Assembly (NCBI GenBank): GCA_949592205.1
Contig: CATIUR010000005.1
Coordinates: forward strand, 89,024,777-89,088,776
Direction of reading: 5' to 3'
DNA: 64,000 bases
Source of the DNA: Helichrysum umbraculigerum
Lineage: Eukaryota > Streptophyta > Magnoliopsida > Asterales > Asteraceae
Below the pieces are notes generated by a model. The model saw only the letters and a list, made by a program, of their open reading frames with translations. It was not told the DNA's origin and made no database searches. Below are positions 54,225 to 64,000 of this stretch, piece after piece. Each line of letters begins with the position of its first letter. Within the stretch, counting starts at the first letter, position 1. The position numbers were made by a program, and so were the translations under genes.

Positions 54225-57200
54225 TGTAACATCCCAACTTTCGAATTTTAAAATTAGGATATCTAAATTTTTTTAAGAAATATAAATGATATAAAGTTTA
54301 GTTTAGATTCAATAAAACGACTAAACAGGAAAGTCATTTGGTATTGTTAACGATTTGTAAATCATAGAGTTATAGAAAATAAAAATATTTACGTATACAA
54401 ACAATGTTGTTCGAACATTTAAAAGATCCAAGCTAATACCATATTTTACAAATAACAACTACGTGTCTACGTTATTACAAATTTAAACCAATTATAACTA
54501 AATCGCCAACTACTTCTTTTATATCATTGTAATTCAAATTGTTGAATTCATTCAATCCACAAAATTTGACTTAAGCAATTTTATTAACTAATTCAACTAC
54601 TTGCATGCTAAGTTTTTCTATACGAGTGACACCTACACTTCTAAGTTGCAAGCTGGTAGACCTTAATGTCAAAACTTTGATGAATAACCTAGTAATCTCA
54701 TGCTATAAATACAACGATTGATTATGCATTAAAACACACATTCTCACCTTCTTATTAAATCTCATACATACATATTTAATTCATAGTACGTACATAGCCA
54801 TCATCACCTCACATTTGAGAGTTTGAAACGACAATTCGCAAATAATACAGCCTAAACAATCGAGGTGAGTTTCGTGTTATTTTCAAAACTGAGATATATG
54901 CGATATATCACGTGATTACTTGTTTACTTGATTTCATGATTATTTGTTTAATTGCATATAATAGCACGTTGATTTCTAGATATATATTATGTCATGTCAT
55001 CGTTGGTTAAATCAGAGGCTGAAACGTAATGGTCGTTGGCTTATATATAAAGTACGATTAGTACACAGGAGGTGTGACACCCGTCAATTTAGGACTATAA
55101 TTTAGTGCCTAATCAAGTTTTAATACATGTAATTAGTTCTGTGTTAGGCTAATTAATGTATCAATTATTATATATATTGTTGAATATATATCTACAATTA
55201 TGCGATTTGTTTAAATTGTACGAGCTTCAAAATCGAATGTAATTCGATTTAATATATACGGACGTTGGTGAACAATTTTATTGAGTAATACAATGATTAT
55301 TAATGACGTTATCGTGCTTAAAAATATTATGTCAATAATATTGAGAATCCAAGTTTTATCACACAATTAATATAAACGCGAATAAAATGTAAATTCGCAA
55401 ACAAAATGAGACAAATCACCGTTTATAATATAATTACTAAATGTTTAGTAAAATACTTCAACAAAAATACTGAATAATTATTCGTATTTTAGAAAGCATA
55501 TTAAAACTTAGAAAATAAATATTTAACGTTTAAACGACGGAGACAACGAACATCGCACGGAGCGCAGTGCGCGAACTGAAAAAGGTGGGGATTTAACCTC
55601 CACCACCTTATCCCCTTTTCTTTCATTTCATTTTCTTTCTTCTCTCTCTTACTCCCTCCTCTTTCATTTTTCTCTCAAACAAACCACAAACCACCATCAA
55701 CGAAAATCGTAAAATAAACACGCTAAACGACCTCGGATCTTCAAGCCCTATCGGAATAAAACGTTCACCACTTCGCGATCTACAATCCTATCTTTCCGGA
55801 ATTTCATTTCGGCGATTTGTAAGTTTCCAACACAACTCCGAAAACTCTCGTTTTTAAGTTTTATAACTTGCTAGTTGTTTGTATAACCTTGTAATGTCCT
55901 AAAATGAGTTGGGTAAAAATATTAGGCCAATCGATGGCCGGAAAATGCGTTTTTGAAGTTGAAACTCCGATCAGACTCCGTACGTCGCATTTGGCCTGGA
56001 GCAAATGCGACGCAGCGACCTACGTCGCACTATATCCCCTACGTCGCATTAGCGACGCAGCGCCCTACGTCGCACTTAGCGACGCAAACCCTTACGTCGT
56101 AGAAATCAACTACGTCGCCTATAGCGACGCCACGTACAACGTCGCATTAAATTGCGAAAGTCGCACATAGCGACGCCGTGCCCAACGTCGCAGTCAGGAA
56201 TCTGTGAGGTCGCACCCAACGTCGCACCCAACGTCGCACCCAACGTCGCACAAACCAGAACCTCGAAAACACAGATTTTTACTAAGTGTCGAGGCTCGAA
56301 ATTTTATCACTTGATTTCACCCAAATTCAAGTCCGGATGCGTTTTTCCTTAAAGCAATATAGTAGAAATAAAAATTTTCCAAGCTGACCTGGCAGCTCGA
56401 CCCCAGCCAGGGGCTCTGCCCCTTGGACCCCGCTAACCAGGGGCGCTGCCCCCGGACCCCCGTACTTAGACTCCGTAAGCACATTTTTACACCAGATGTC
56501 GAGCTTATACAACTTCAAATGCTTATACAATACGACTTTTAGAACATAATGGGACTTATACTTCAAGTGTAACACTTCAAAAACAAGACGACAACAACAA
56601 CACTTTTATTCCAACTAATCACCAACGTGCCGTACGCGTTTTCAAAAGACAATTCAACTAAGTTATTGTAACTTGGAACAATTCAATCAAACAAGTCGTT
56701 GTAACTTGTAACTATACAAACAACCAAATCGGGGTAATTTGGACATTAAGTTAGACAAACAATTCCAATGGTAGTCTTTCGAGATACCAATACAATTAAT
56801 GACAATTTAAGTGTCGTGGACACATTCAGGTTTCAAGCCTTTGGACACCAACTCACAGCTAATTACTTCAAGTTTATTAAGTTAAACACTTCAAGAACCA
56901 GGTGAGTTTCATGGCCCCATTTTCACTACTTTTACTAGGGGTGTGATATTACTACTTCATTTTGTTTTACAAGTAGAACGCAAGTGCCAAATTTCAAATA
57001 CTACATGAGTTTCAAGCTAATCAATTTAAAGTCCTCCATAGCATAGTCTCTAGTATTTATAGCGTGAATGTTAGTATATGATATCATATGGGATTGACAA
57101 TCCTCATCCGGGTTAGCACGCACTAACCGGTCAAACGGATGTATTAGCATTTGGGAAGACGAGTGTTGATTAGGCACTCGTAGGAGGCATTTCAAGTTAG

Positions 57201-58145
57201 GTTTCCTTAAGTGGGCCTGACAAATCAAGTTAAGCTCAGACTATGTGCTCATGGACAGTATAACTTTTATTTTGCTTAATTGCATTTTAAATTCAATATA
57301 AATCTTGCGGTTCTTACAACTATACATTGACATACAAACCTGTGAGCTCACCAGCGTTTTCGCTGACCCATTTTAGTATTTATCACAGGTACCCAGCAGT
57401 AGTTTGGCTGCACAAGCAGGAATTATTAGCTCGAGTCAGCATACATACAACTAGAGATTGGACTGCATTATTATATTTTGTAAAAGTAATTATGCTATGT
57501 AATCTCTAAATTTCAGGAACCGAGCTAATGTAACAATATTTTGATGTAAACATTTACTTTATCTATACAAGTTTAAAACGACGCATATAGTGGTCGTTCA
57601 TTATATCTTATGTGCTTTGTATATTGATTAGTGACACCCAAGTCAAGCTTCCGCAAATCATTAAATTTGGGGGTGCCACAGGAGGCATCTTGTTGTACTA
57701 AGTCGATACTAGCAGATACTTGTCTATAATATTTAGACTTGTATAGATAGTCGTGACGTAGATAGCCCACATACTTATCAATGTTAGATAACGACTTGGA
57801 TTACCTGATTTACCACGACACGGAGATCTCAACATATTTTATAAATTTTACTTTCATATTTTACACGTCATCATTTGCATATTGTGTGTGATATTTTGTA
57901 CACAAACACACGAATAACGAATTCACTAAGCCTTTAGGCTTATGCATGTACGTGTATATCTCAGGTCAAGATACTCATCAGAAGAAGGATGCTATATGGG
58001 ACCATATGACGACTTAGCTAACGTACTCAAGGAGCTTTAGTTTAATTTAGACATGTTGTATATTTAGTTTTAAATTATCATGCTTCCATTGTACTTAGAC
58101 TCCAAGAAAATAATAAAAAGGTGATTAAAATTCACGGGTGTTATA
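54225..58145 (+). mobile_element. Outer solo LTR, TSD ATTGA
   Basis: It begins TGTAACATCC and ends CACGGGTGTTATA (the usual CA end has decayed to TA). ATTGA flanks it (54220-54224 and 58146-58150). Its own length is about 1.3 kb once the inner solo LTR is removed. No coding sequence. Confidence 0.75.
55073..57680 (+). mobile_element. Inner solo LTR, TSD GGAGG, same family as the 3.6-14.1 kb gypsy element
   Basis: It begins TGTGACACCCGTCAATTTAGG and ends GGGGGTGCCACA; GGAGG flanks it (55068-55072 and 57681-57685). Along its length it matches the gypsy LTRs with many substitutions: the TGCGAC/GTCGCA array (55982-56250), GC hairpins (56400-56463) and the lead-in aatatagtagaaataaaaa. It is a solo LTR formed by LTR-LTR recombination, older than the full element. 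Confidence 0.88.
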
Positions 58146-58439
58146 ATTGAAACATGAAAGTGGACATTTATTTGGGACAACCCAAAATAGTAATGTGGAC
58201 ACTGGTGGTAGGACGGAGAGAGTAATTCTTTTAAGAAGCATTGACATAACGGTATCGAGGTGGTCCTCCAACCAAGAGTTTAATGGTTCAAATTCAGTAG
58301 TTGACAATTGCATTTTGTAAAAAATTGTAAATATTCGTAATTGGTGTGTGCGAGTTATTGCCTTTCTAAAAAAACTATGACATAATTATAAAAAGCAAAA
58401 CAAGAATATAGAGATCGGACTGTATAATCATGGTGGAAG

Positions 58440-59645
58440 CTTTAAATTGACATTGACATTGACATTATCTCTCTACTGCTATAACGAGGTACACGAACCC
58501 TCAGCTTTTAAATATATACCTTTTTTAAAGGGTCGATATTTTCACCTATAAAAATGATATTTCCATCAAAACTGTACAGTAAGCAGTTATACTATATGCA
58601 TAAATAGTTGTACATAATGGTGGATCTATCATTTTTAATGGTGGAAATATCAATGCCCTTTTTATAGGGTGATGATTCTTACCAGGAATATTTTACTTCT
58701 AACAAGGAAAATAAAAGGCTCCTTGTAATAAGAAAAGTATCTTTTTCCTTGTAAGAAGTAAAAAGTTACTTGTATAATACTAAAAAATACCATCTCAAGT
58801 TTTCTTTTCCCGTAGGAATGTCACCTTGACCCATAAATAAATATTATATAGGAGCTCAACAAAACAGAGGTTTTATAATTATCTGAGTGAATTGTATAGT
58901 TTGTCCCTATGGTTTACATAAAATTGCACCGTAAATTTCTATACTTTATTTTTTGCGCCGACAGTCCAAAAAGATGAAAGTTGTTGCGCGGCCCTCACTT
59001 AATCAATACAAATAACCGGACATTAAGGGTATGGTAGTCATTTTAGTTGGAGGATGACCGCGCAACAACTTGCATGTTTTTGATCTGCCGGTGTAAAAAG
59101 TAAAGTATAGGGACTTACGACGCAATTTTGTGTAAACCACATGCATGGACGAACCATGCAATTGACTCTATTTATTACATAAGAATGGCTAACTAGTGCC
59201 CTAAAGACACAAGATAAGAAGTATTCAACGATGATTAGGGATGATAATGGTCAGCCAATTTAGTGGATATATATCTGATCTATCCACTTAATGGTGAATG
59301 TGGACGATCTAAATAGATAGTACGTGGATATTGATATAGATGTGAATGATTAGTGGATCGGATGTGTATAACTTTTTTTCATCCTTGATTCATCCAGTAT
59401 CACCCAAAATACATATATGCATGCATAAATATATACAAATATACATATACACATATACATTTACATATCCACATATACAAATACAATAAACTATTGGAGT
59501 TTTATCGCAGATAAATGTCGTGGAAGATGTAATTATGTGGATAATCATAAATTAGCAAATTTAAGATATATAAAATGTATATTTGAGGGTTTTTTTGTAT
59601 TAATGATTTATAGCAAATCGAAATGCATACATCAATCACGCCGAG
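58440..59645. other. Segment B: second copy of the segment at 864-2790
   Basis: It matches segment A, including the foldback MITE (58883-59168) and the atacatata stretch (59400-59490). It lacks the Harbinger element of A and has its own insert at 58527-58772. No gene. 58224-58440 before it holds a phrase (ggttcaaattc, about 58283) like a Pol III B box but no other SINE hallmark. Confidence 0.8.
58527..58772. mobile_element. Foldback insert unique to segment B
   Basis: It is absent at the matching place in segment A (about 1911). Two inverted-repeat pairs are visible: aaagggtcgatattttcacc against ggtggaaatatcaatgcccttt, and tacttctaacaagg against ccttgtaagaagta. It is therefore a MITE-like or double foldback insert. 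The duplication at its ends is unclear. Confidence 0.5.
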
Positions 59646-59649
59646 TGAT

Positions 59650-59888
59650 GTCACGCTCATCGGTCGTTGATAAATGGTGGTATAGAAATGGTGGTATAGT
59701 GATAAATGGGGGCCCGCGTAATTTATTTTTTTGTTTATTGTATAGAAATGGTGGTATATTGGTAAATCTGGGGCTCGAAAAATGAAGTGGTTAGTCATTG
59801 ATGGCATTGGGTAATCAGTTTTGAATCAGTTAGTAAAAAACTGACGTAGCGCTGATGTGCTAGAAATGATTTGGAAACGGATGTGAGT
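59650..59888. mobile_element. MITE-like insert at the segment B / BCAT-remnant junction
   Basis: It starts tcacgctcatcggtc and ends with ggatgtgagtggtc, which are weakly inverted. A sentence of its right end (ctgacgtagcgctgatgtgc) resembles the right end of the Harbinger element at 1801-1862. It sits where most of the second BCAT copy should be. Confidence 0.35.
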
Positions 59889-60735
59889 GGTCTTAGATGT
59901 ATGAAATAAATATATATCAAGACTAAAAGAGGAAAAAATTCAATGGATCATGATCCTCAAGCTGAAATATGAAAGGTGGCTTTGCATGTCTGATTTATTA
60001 CATTACAGTTTGGATCAAAAGCCAAAATGAAGGTGGGGATCGTACACGGAATTAATAAATAACAAACAAACAAATTAAAAAAAAAAAAAATTCTTATTTA
60101 ACTTGTTTATAATTAAATACTAGCCTCTAGTTTTTTACCTAATAGATGATGTTTGATTAGTTTGGATTGAAAATCTTATAAAACATACCAAACAAAACTC
60201 TTATCCTAAGTTTTCATGCACAAATTAAAACCATATTATTAAAATAACAATCAAAATGGAAAGAATAACATGTTTATTTAGTAAATTCATTAGAAGTAGA
60301 ATTGAAATGGGAAAATGAAGATGAAGAAAGTATATGTGTAACTTTTGATAATGAAGTCTGGAATACAAGACGAAGATACGGGCTACGTCGGATCATGTTC
60401 GAATCGATCCAAAAACTCACTGTTAATTTTTGGAGAAATAATTAATAATATAGTAATTAATAATTAATTAGTAAGTGAGTGAGTAGAAAATGTGAGTGTC
60501 ATTTGGTTGGTATTTATAGGACGTGAAGCCTCGGTGGAACGTGTGTGGACAAAAAGTTGTCATTATAATGGGTTTGGAATTTAGTTTTGTATCTAACTTT
60601 ACATTGTTAATTATTTTATGCAATTAACTTTGAAACATTCAATATTATATTATTATATATTCAAGTTTTAAAATTATCAATTGTATCTTTTTTTTTCTTG
60701 TTTTTGACTACATAAATTGAATTTTTTTTTTTTTT
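59889..60735 (-). pseudogene. Truncated BCAT copy: promoter, exon 1 and part of intron 1
   Basis: It matches 53058-53905. Exon 1 (60343-60396) is open and begins MIRRSPYLRL, differing from the intact gene by Cys to Tyr at residue 7 and Leu to Val at residue 11. Its last codon is AAA instead of AAG, still followed by the intron donor gttac. The TATA box (60511-60519) is kept. About 450 bp of intron 1 remains and then similarity ends; exons 2-10 are missing from this copy in the window. It could still drive transcription of a chimeric RNA into segment B. Confidence 0.88.
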
Positions 60736-60828
60736 TACTATTTTTTGTGCGTGTGTGTAAAAGTTCAATTCGTAAGTTAAACGCATATCAAAGATGATTT
60801 TGATTAAAATCTTTTATACAAATAGAAT

Positions 60829-61540
60829 AAGGTTCAAATGAGTACACCAATTTTGAGTAAGAATGAGGGAACCAACAGATTTCTGCCATGTGTCACTTTA
60901 TTCTCTCTCCTCCACACTTTATTCTCTCTCCTCCACATTTTTAAAAATTAAATATCTCACAAACGGTAAGTCAAAAAATCATGAAAATTGCACCATAAAA
61001 TTCAGCGTTTTCTCCTCTTCGATTTGCCGTCCCTCAAGGCATACTTTTGACAACTTTTTTTTCTCATTTTTTGGTGGGTTTCACAAATTAGTAACACATG
61101 TGTTATTGATTAGTTGTACATTTAATTTGTGGTTAAGGTTAGGGTTTAGGGTTAGGTTTAGGGTTTAGTAGGGTTTATGGTTTAGGGTTTATAAGGGTTT
61201 AGGGTTTAGAAGGGGTTCAAGGTTTAGGGTTTAGAAAGATTTAGGGTTTAGCGTTTTGTAAAGCGTTTAGGGTTTAGGGTTTGTGGTTTAGGGTTTGAGG
61301 TTTGGGGTTTCGGGGAGAAACCCCAAATCCTAAACCCTAAACCATAAACCCCAAACCCTAAACCCTAAACGCAACACTTTAACACATGTGTTAGTAAATG
61401 TGTAACCCACCAAAAAAATGAAAAAAAAAAAAACTTTTCGAAAGTATGTCTTGAGGGACGGCAAATCGAAGAGGAGAAAACGACGAATTTAATGGTGCAA
61501 TTTTCATAATTTTTCGATTTGTCGTTTGTGAGATAATTGA
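60829..61540. mobile_element. Second Mutator-type foldback element with telomere-like core, right end cut
   Basis: The left arm (aaggttcaaatgagtac ... ggtgggtttcacaaatta, 60829-61098) and inverted right arm (from 61372) match the arms of the 3106-14429 element, including cctcttcgatttgccgtcc. The right arm stops at 61540 where an LTR retrotransposon has inserted (ATTGA at 61536-61540). Uninterrupted inside, so it shows the native core. Confidence 0.8.
61134..61371. repeat. Telomere-like TTTAGGG array, head-to-head
   Basis: About 180 bp of TTTAGGG and variants (TTAGGG, TTTATGG, TTTGGGG) is followed, after TTTCGGGGAGAAACC, by about 55 bp of CCCTAAA-type repeats that are complementary to the end of the first part. 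Same geometry as 3376-3559. Confidence 0.9.
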
Positions 61541-62108
61541 TGTTGGGGGTAAATGGGTTTTGTACATGTGGAACTGTAGGTTCCATATACGGACCAAATC
61601 GAGTAGCTTGAACTTGTATATAGAAGCGGAAATTAAATACACAAGATATGCTAGATGTTCACAAGTAAATGACCAAAACACAAAGTGTGAGTTTATATAT
61701 AATCAACAAGGAAGATTACAAACACTTTGAACTAGACACACAAAGATCAAAATAACACAATAATAGAGTTTTTCTTCTGTGATTTTCGTGGTGATATGTG
61801 TGTGTTTTGTGTTTTTGGCTGTCCAAACAGAAACTGGCGAGCTTCTATTTATAGTCTGGACCAAACTGTATGCGACACAAGCTTTGTGTCGCATAGAATG
61901 TTCATGCGACACAGTCCTTGTGTCGCATAGATTGCTTCTGCGACACAATGCTTGTGTCGCATAGAATCCTTCTGCGACACATTGCTTGTGTCGCATGACA
62001 TACAAAAATTGTAATTAAATTAGAACTAAAACTATTCAATACGAAATTACAATTCCGACACGATTACAGACTGAGACCAACTGACAGACACACATTGATG
62101 TACCAACA
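61541..62108 (-). repeat. LTR, 568 bp, with palindrome array
   Basis: On the minus strand it runs TGTTGGTACATC ... CCCCCAACA. It contains the 34-bp-period array at 61871-61995. Frames such as 61703-62005 are by-products of the array. The putative target duplication ATTGA is seen only on the left. Confidence 0.82.
61871..61995. repeat. Four 23-bp palindromes at exact 34-bp period
   Basis: Units at 61871-61893, 61905-61927, 61939-61961 and 61973-61995 all have arms TGCGACACA and TGTGTCGCA with a 3-5 nt centre. The three spacers are 11 nt each (tagaatgttca, tagattgcttc, tagaatccttc). Arms are unchanged while centres and spacers vary. Confidence 0.93.
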
Positions 62109-62118
62109 AACTCCCCCG
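62109..62118 (-). other. Polypurine tract
   Basis: On the minus strand the sequence CGGGGGAGTT directly abuts the LTR start TGTTGG. Confidence 0.78.
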
Positions 62119-62179
62119 TGTCTTCAGCTTGGTCTTCGAAAAATTCTTCAATTTTCTTCAGTCTTCAGATGTCTGGTCT

Positions 62180-64000
62180 TCAAACCCATCCAGGTGGAAA
62201 GTTTCCACCAGCGTGTATGCCGTAGGTGAAGCATATATCAACAATTTTCTGAAATCGTTTCGCTAAAACAGAGTTGAACTCGTTTCCTGGATTGTAGCGA
62301 ATCCGATTGTCGAATAGCTTCTTCATGTCATCTCTTGACAGATTAATCAAGCTCATTGGGTCAAATATTCTGAAGTTATCTTTTCGTAGACCCCACAAAG
62401 ATCCTGTCTGAGGCTCTGAATCTGGTACAAAAACTAAGACGGCTTCGCCAGTGTGAGCATCCAGTTCCCAGTAATGAAAACGTTTCAGTAGATTGAATGG
62501 AACTGTTTCCAGAGCTATTTCAGTCAGACATTTAGCAGGCGGATAGTGAACTTTTACAATTGGCTGCTTGGTCTTTGGATCGAGCTTCTTCTTGAACGTG
62601 TACCTTGTACCCAGTACTGGTTTGACATAATGATATTTCTTTCGTTTAATTTCCTCACGCATGACCTTTTGAATAACATCTGCAACTCCATCATCGTAAG
62701 GATTTATCAACTGAAGCTGAGTAAGACGAACGATGTCATGCTTTGGCAATGTACTCAATATCCTCATGATCGACGAAAGTACTGGATACCGTCAAGTCTT
62801 TTAATCATCAACCTTCCTTTGCTCACCTTCCAGCTTTTTATCAGGCCTGTATAATCACCACCAACCTGATATTTCTTGCATGTAACTGGAGCAGGTTCTG
62901 GATTTTTACCTTTTGGAAACCAGTTATCCCTTTCTCTGATGGGCATTTCCTTGTCAAAAGATACACATTCAGATGTATCAAGAGGGAAAATGTCATTGTA
63001 ATTTGTCGTTTCTCGAACAGGGACTGGTTGTGCTTGTGAAGAACTGGAGGGTGCAGAAGATTCTTGAGCAGGACCAGGTTGAGAAGAAGATCCTGGAACG
63101 TAATTGAACGCTGGCCCTGACTCATCGTCTGAAGAATCCGATAATACAACGCCCTCTTGAGGATAGGCTGGACAATCAGAATATTCTTCATCAGGATTAA
63201 GCTCTTCTTGTTCAACATCAACATCATCGTCATTATCAGCGGAGTTGAAGTCAAAAGGTTCTTCAGGCGCACGATCGTTATCGTCAACCGCAGATTGAAA
63301 GTAAGTCAGATTACAATACGTGTAATCTACAGCTAACGGTTTTGGTTGCCCTGGTTGCTCAATAATATACTCAAGAATAAGAGTTGTTTCATTAATATCA
63401 GAAGCATTTACATTTTCAGGATTTACATTTTCTTCGCCTTCGGCGGAAACCCTAGGAATTGATTCTAAGGCCGGTTGGGCTGTCTCCCCCGAAGCAATAG
63501 CTTGGGTTTCCAGCTGCAGAACCTTTGTCTTCAATTCTTCATTCTCTTTCTCCAAGCGAGAGATCCTAGCATCCTGAGCTTCAGAAACTGATGCTTGAGC
63601 TTCCATAGTCTGCTGCATCTTTTCAATCTTTGACAGGAGCTCCTGAATGACAGCTGGATGAGGAGTGATTGGAGTTTCAGTCCTTAGGGGCTCAGAAGAT
63701 GTGGAAGTGGAAGTACGGGAACGTCTGACCAGAGGATTCAAATCAGCAATGTCAGAAACATCTCGAGGCCTTTTTCCTCGGGTAGAAGATTCAGGGCGTG
63801 GAGAAGAAGGCTGATAATTATCGATCTCAAGATCGAGATCTACCAACTCTGGATCAGCTACAACAGGCTGAACTGGCGGTTGTTGAGCTGGAGGTTGTTG
63901 AACCGGAGGCTGCTGAACGGGAGGCTGTTGAACGGGTGGCTGCTGAACCGGACGCTGTTGTACTGGGGGCCTCGGGATTTGAGGTTGCTGAGCAGGTGGA
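62180..64000 (-). CDS. 3'-terminal retroelement ORF of unknown function, partial, with one frameshift
   Basis: The frame is open from the window edge. It starts with PVQQP-type Pro/Gln repeats (63850-64000), then a Ser/Arg-rich stretch (RGKRPRDVSDIADLNPLVRR), a coiled coil (SRLEKENEELKTKVLQLETQ, near 63540), a long acidic stretch, and a folded-looking C-terminal part (ERDNWFPKGKNPEP; RLTQLQLINPYDDGVADVI; RFHYWELDAHTGEAVLVFVP). A one-base shift separates the first part (stop at 62764-62766) from the second, which restarts at ATG 62767; stop and start overlap as ATGA, and sense reads naturally across the shift. The ORF ends about 60 bp before the polypurine tract, the place where some plant elements keep an envelope-like ORF, but I see no signal peptide or membrane segment. 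The family resembles retroelement-linked proteins abundant in Asteraceae; function unknown. Confidence 0.6.

Larger units (their letters stand above)
54104..58222. mobile_element. Stowaway-like MITE split by nested solo LTRs
   Basis: The outer ends (CTTCTTCCGTC at the left; the inverted GGACGGAGAGAG at the right) are flanked by TA (54102-54103 and 58223-58224). The inner sequence joins across the LTR at ATTGA. Without the inserts the element is about 200 bp. Confidence 0.6.
61541..64000 (-). mobile_element. 3' part of an LTR retrotransposon, continuing beyond the window
   Basis: On the minus strand the order is ORF (64000-62180), polypurine tract (62118-62109), 3' LTR (62108-61541). Only the 3' end is in the window, so the class (copia or gypsy) cannot be fixed. 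The short 568-bp LTR with a TGTTGG start is more copia-like. Confidence 0.78.

Noticed and set aside
58283..58320. Second SINE (B-box-like ggttcaaattc)
   Set aside because: No convincing A box and no flanking duplication could be found; the same applies to the phrase at about 48965.
61871..61995. CRISPR-like appearance of the 34-bp-period array
   Set aside because: Repeats are self-complementary, the spacers are only 11 nt and similar to each other, and it lies in a plant LTR with no cas genes.

Overview
This is nuclear DNA from a flowering plant. The evidence is one host-type gene with ten exons and GT-AG introns, long Ty3/gypsy LTR retrotransposons primed by initiator tRNA-Met, CACTA transposons, Stowaway, Harbinger and Mutator-type MITEs, a tRNA-derived SINE, TTTAGGG telomere-like repeats and AT-rich spacers. 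The retroelement proteins and LTR style resemble those of Asteraceae, but that is an inference. There are no bacterial genes, rRNA genes or CRISPR arrays.

Layout. 1-863 is the end of a gypsy LTR. 888-1862 is a PIF/Harbinger-like element. 1866-2790 is a segment repeated at 58.5-59.6 kb. 3106-14429 is a Mutator-type foldback element (9-bp target duplication) whose core is telomere-like repeat. A complete, very young Ty3/gypsy chromovirus-like element (3565-14131, identical-length 2505-bp LTRs) sits inside that core and carries an extra coiled-coil ORF ahead of gag-pol. 15.5-30.1 kb is a large decayed CACTA transposon on the minus strand. It has a TNP2-type transposase with two frameshifts and a nonsense codon, and a second gene joining a Ptta/En/Spm-type region to a Ulp1-like (C48) protease; that gene is split by a solo LTR. 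32527-41630 is a non-autonomous, gag-only LTR element (TR-GAG type). 41.6-46.7 kb is a poorly understood block in which inverted CCTCCC/GGGAGG arrays flank an RPA1-like (DUF223) gene. 46.8-48.2 kb is the end of a second CACTA element. 48343-48632 is a tRNA-derived SINE.

49438-53543 (minus strand) is the only intact host-type gene, a branched-chain amino-acid aminotransferase of 379 residues. Its promoter and first exon recur at 59.9-60.7 kb as a truncated copy. The segment A (1.9-2.8 kb) to BCAT order is matched by segment B (58.5-59.6 kb) to truncated BCAT. The window therefore reads as an old tandem duplication of one BCAT locus: one copy was inflated by about 46 kb of transposons and the other lost its gene body. 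Between the copies, 54104-58222 is a three-layer nest (MITE, solo LTR, solo LTR). 60829-61540 is a second telomere-core foldback element, cut by another LTR retrotransposon (61541 to the window end) that carries a 3'-terminal ORF of unknown function.

The least explained signals are the dyad arrays inside LTRs (about 20 TGCGAC/GTCGCA motifs in one family and four 23-bp palindromes at an exact 34-bp period in another), the tandem GC-rich hairpins shared by otherwise different LTRs, and the telomere-cored Mutator-type elements.
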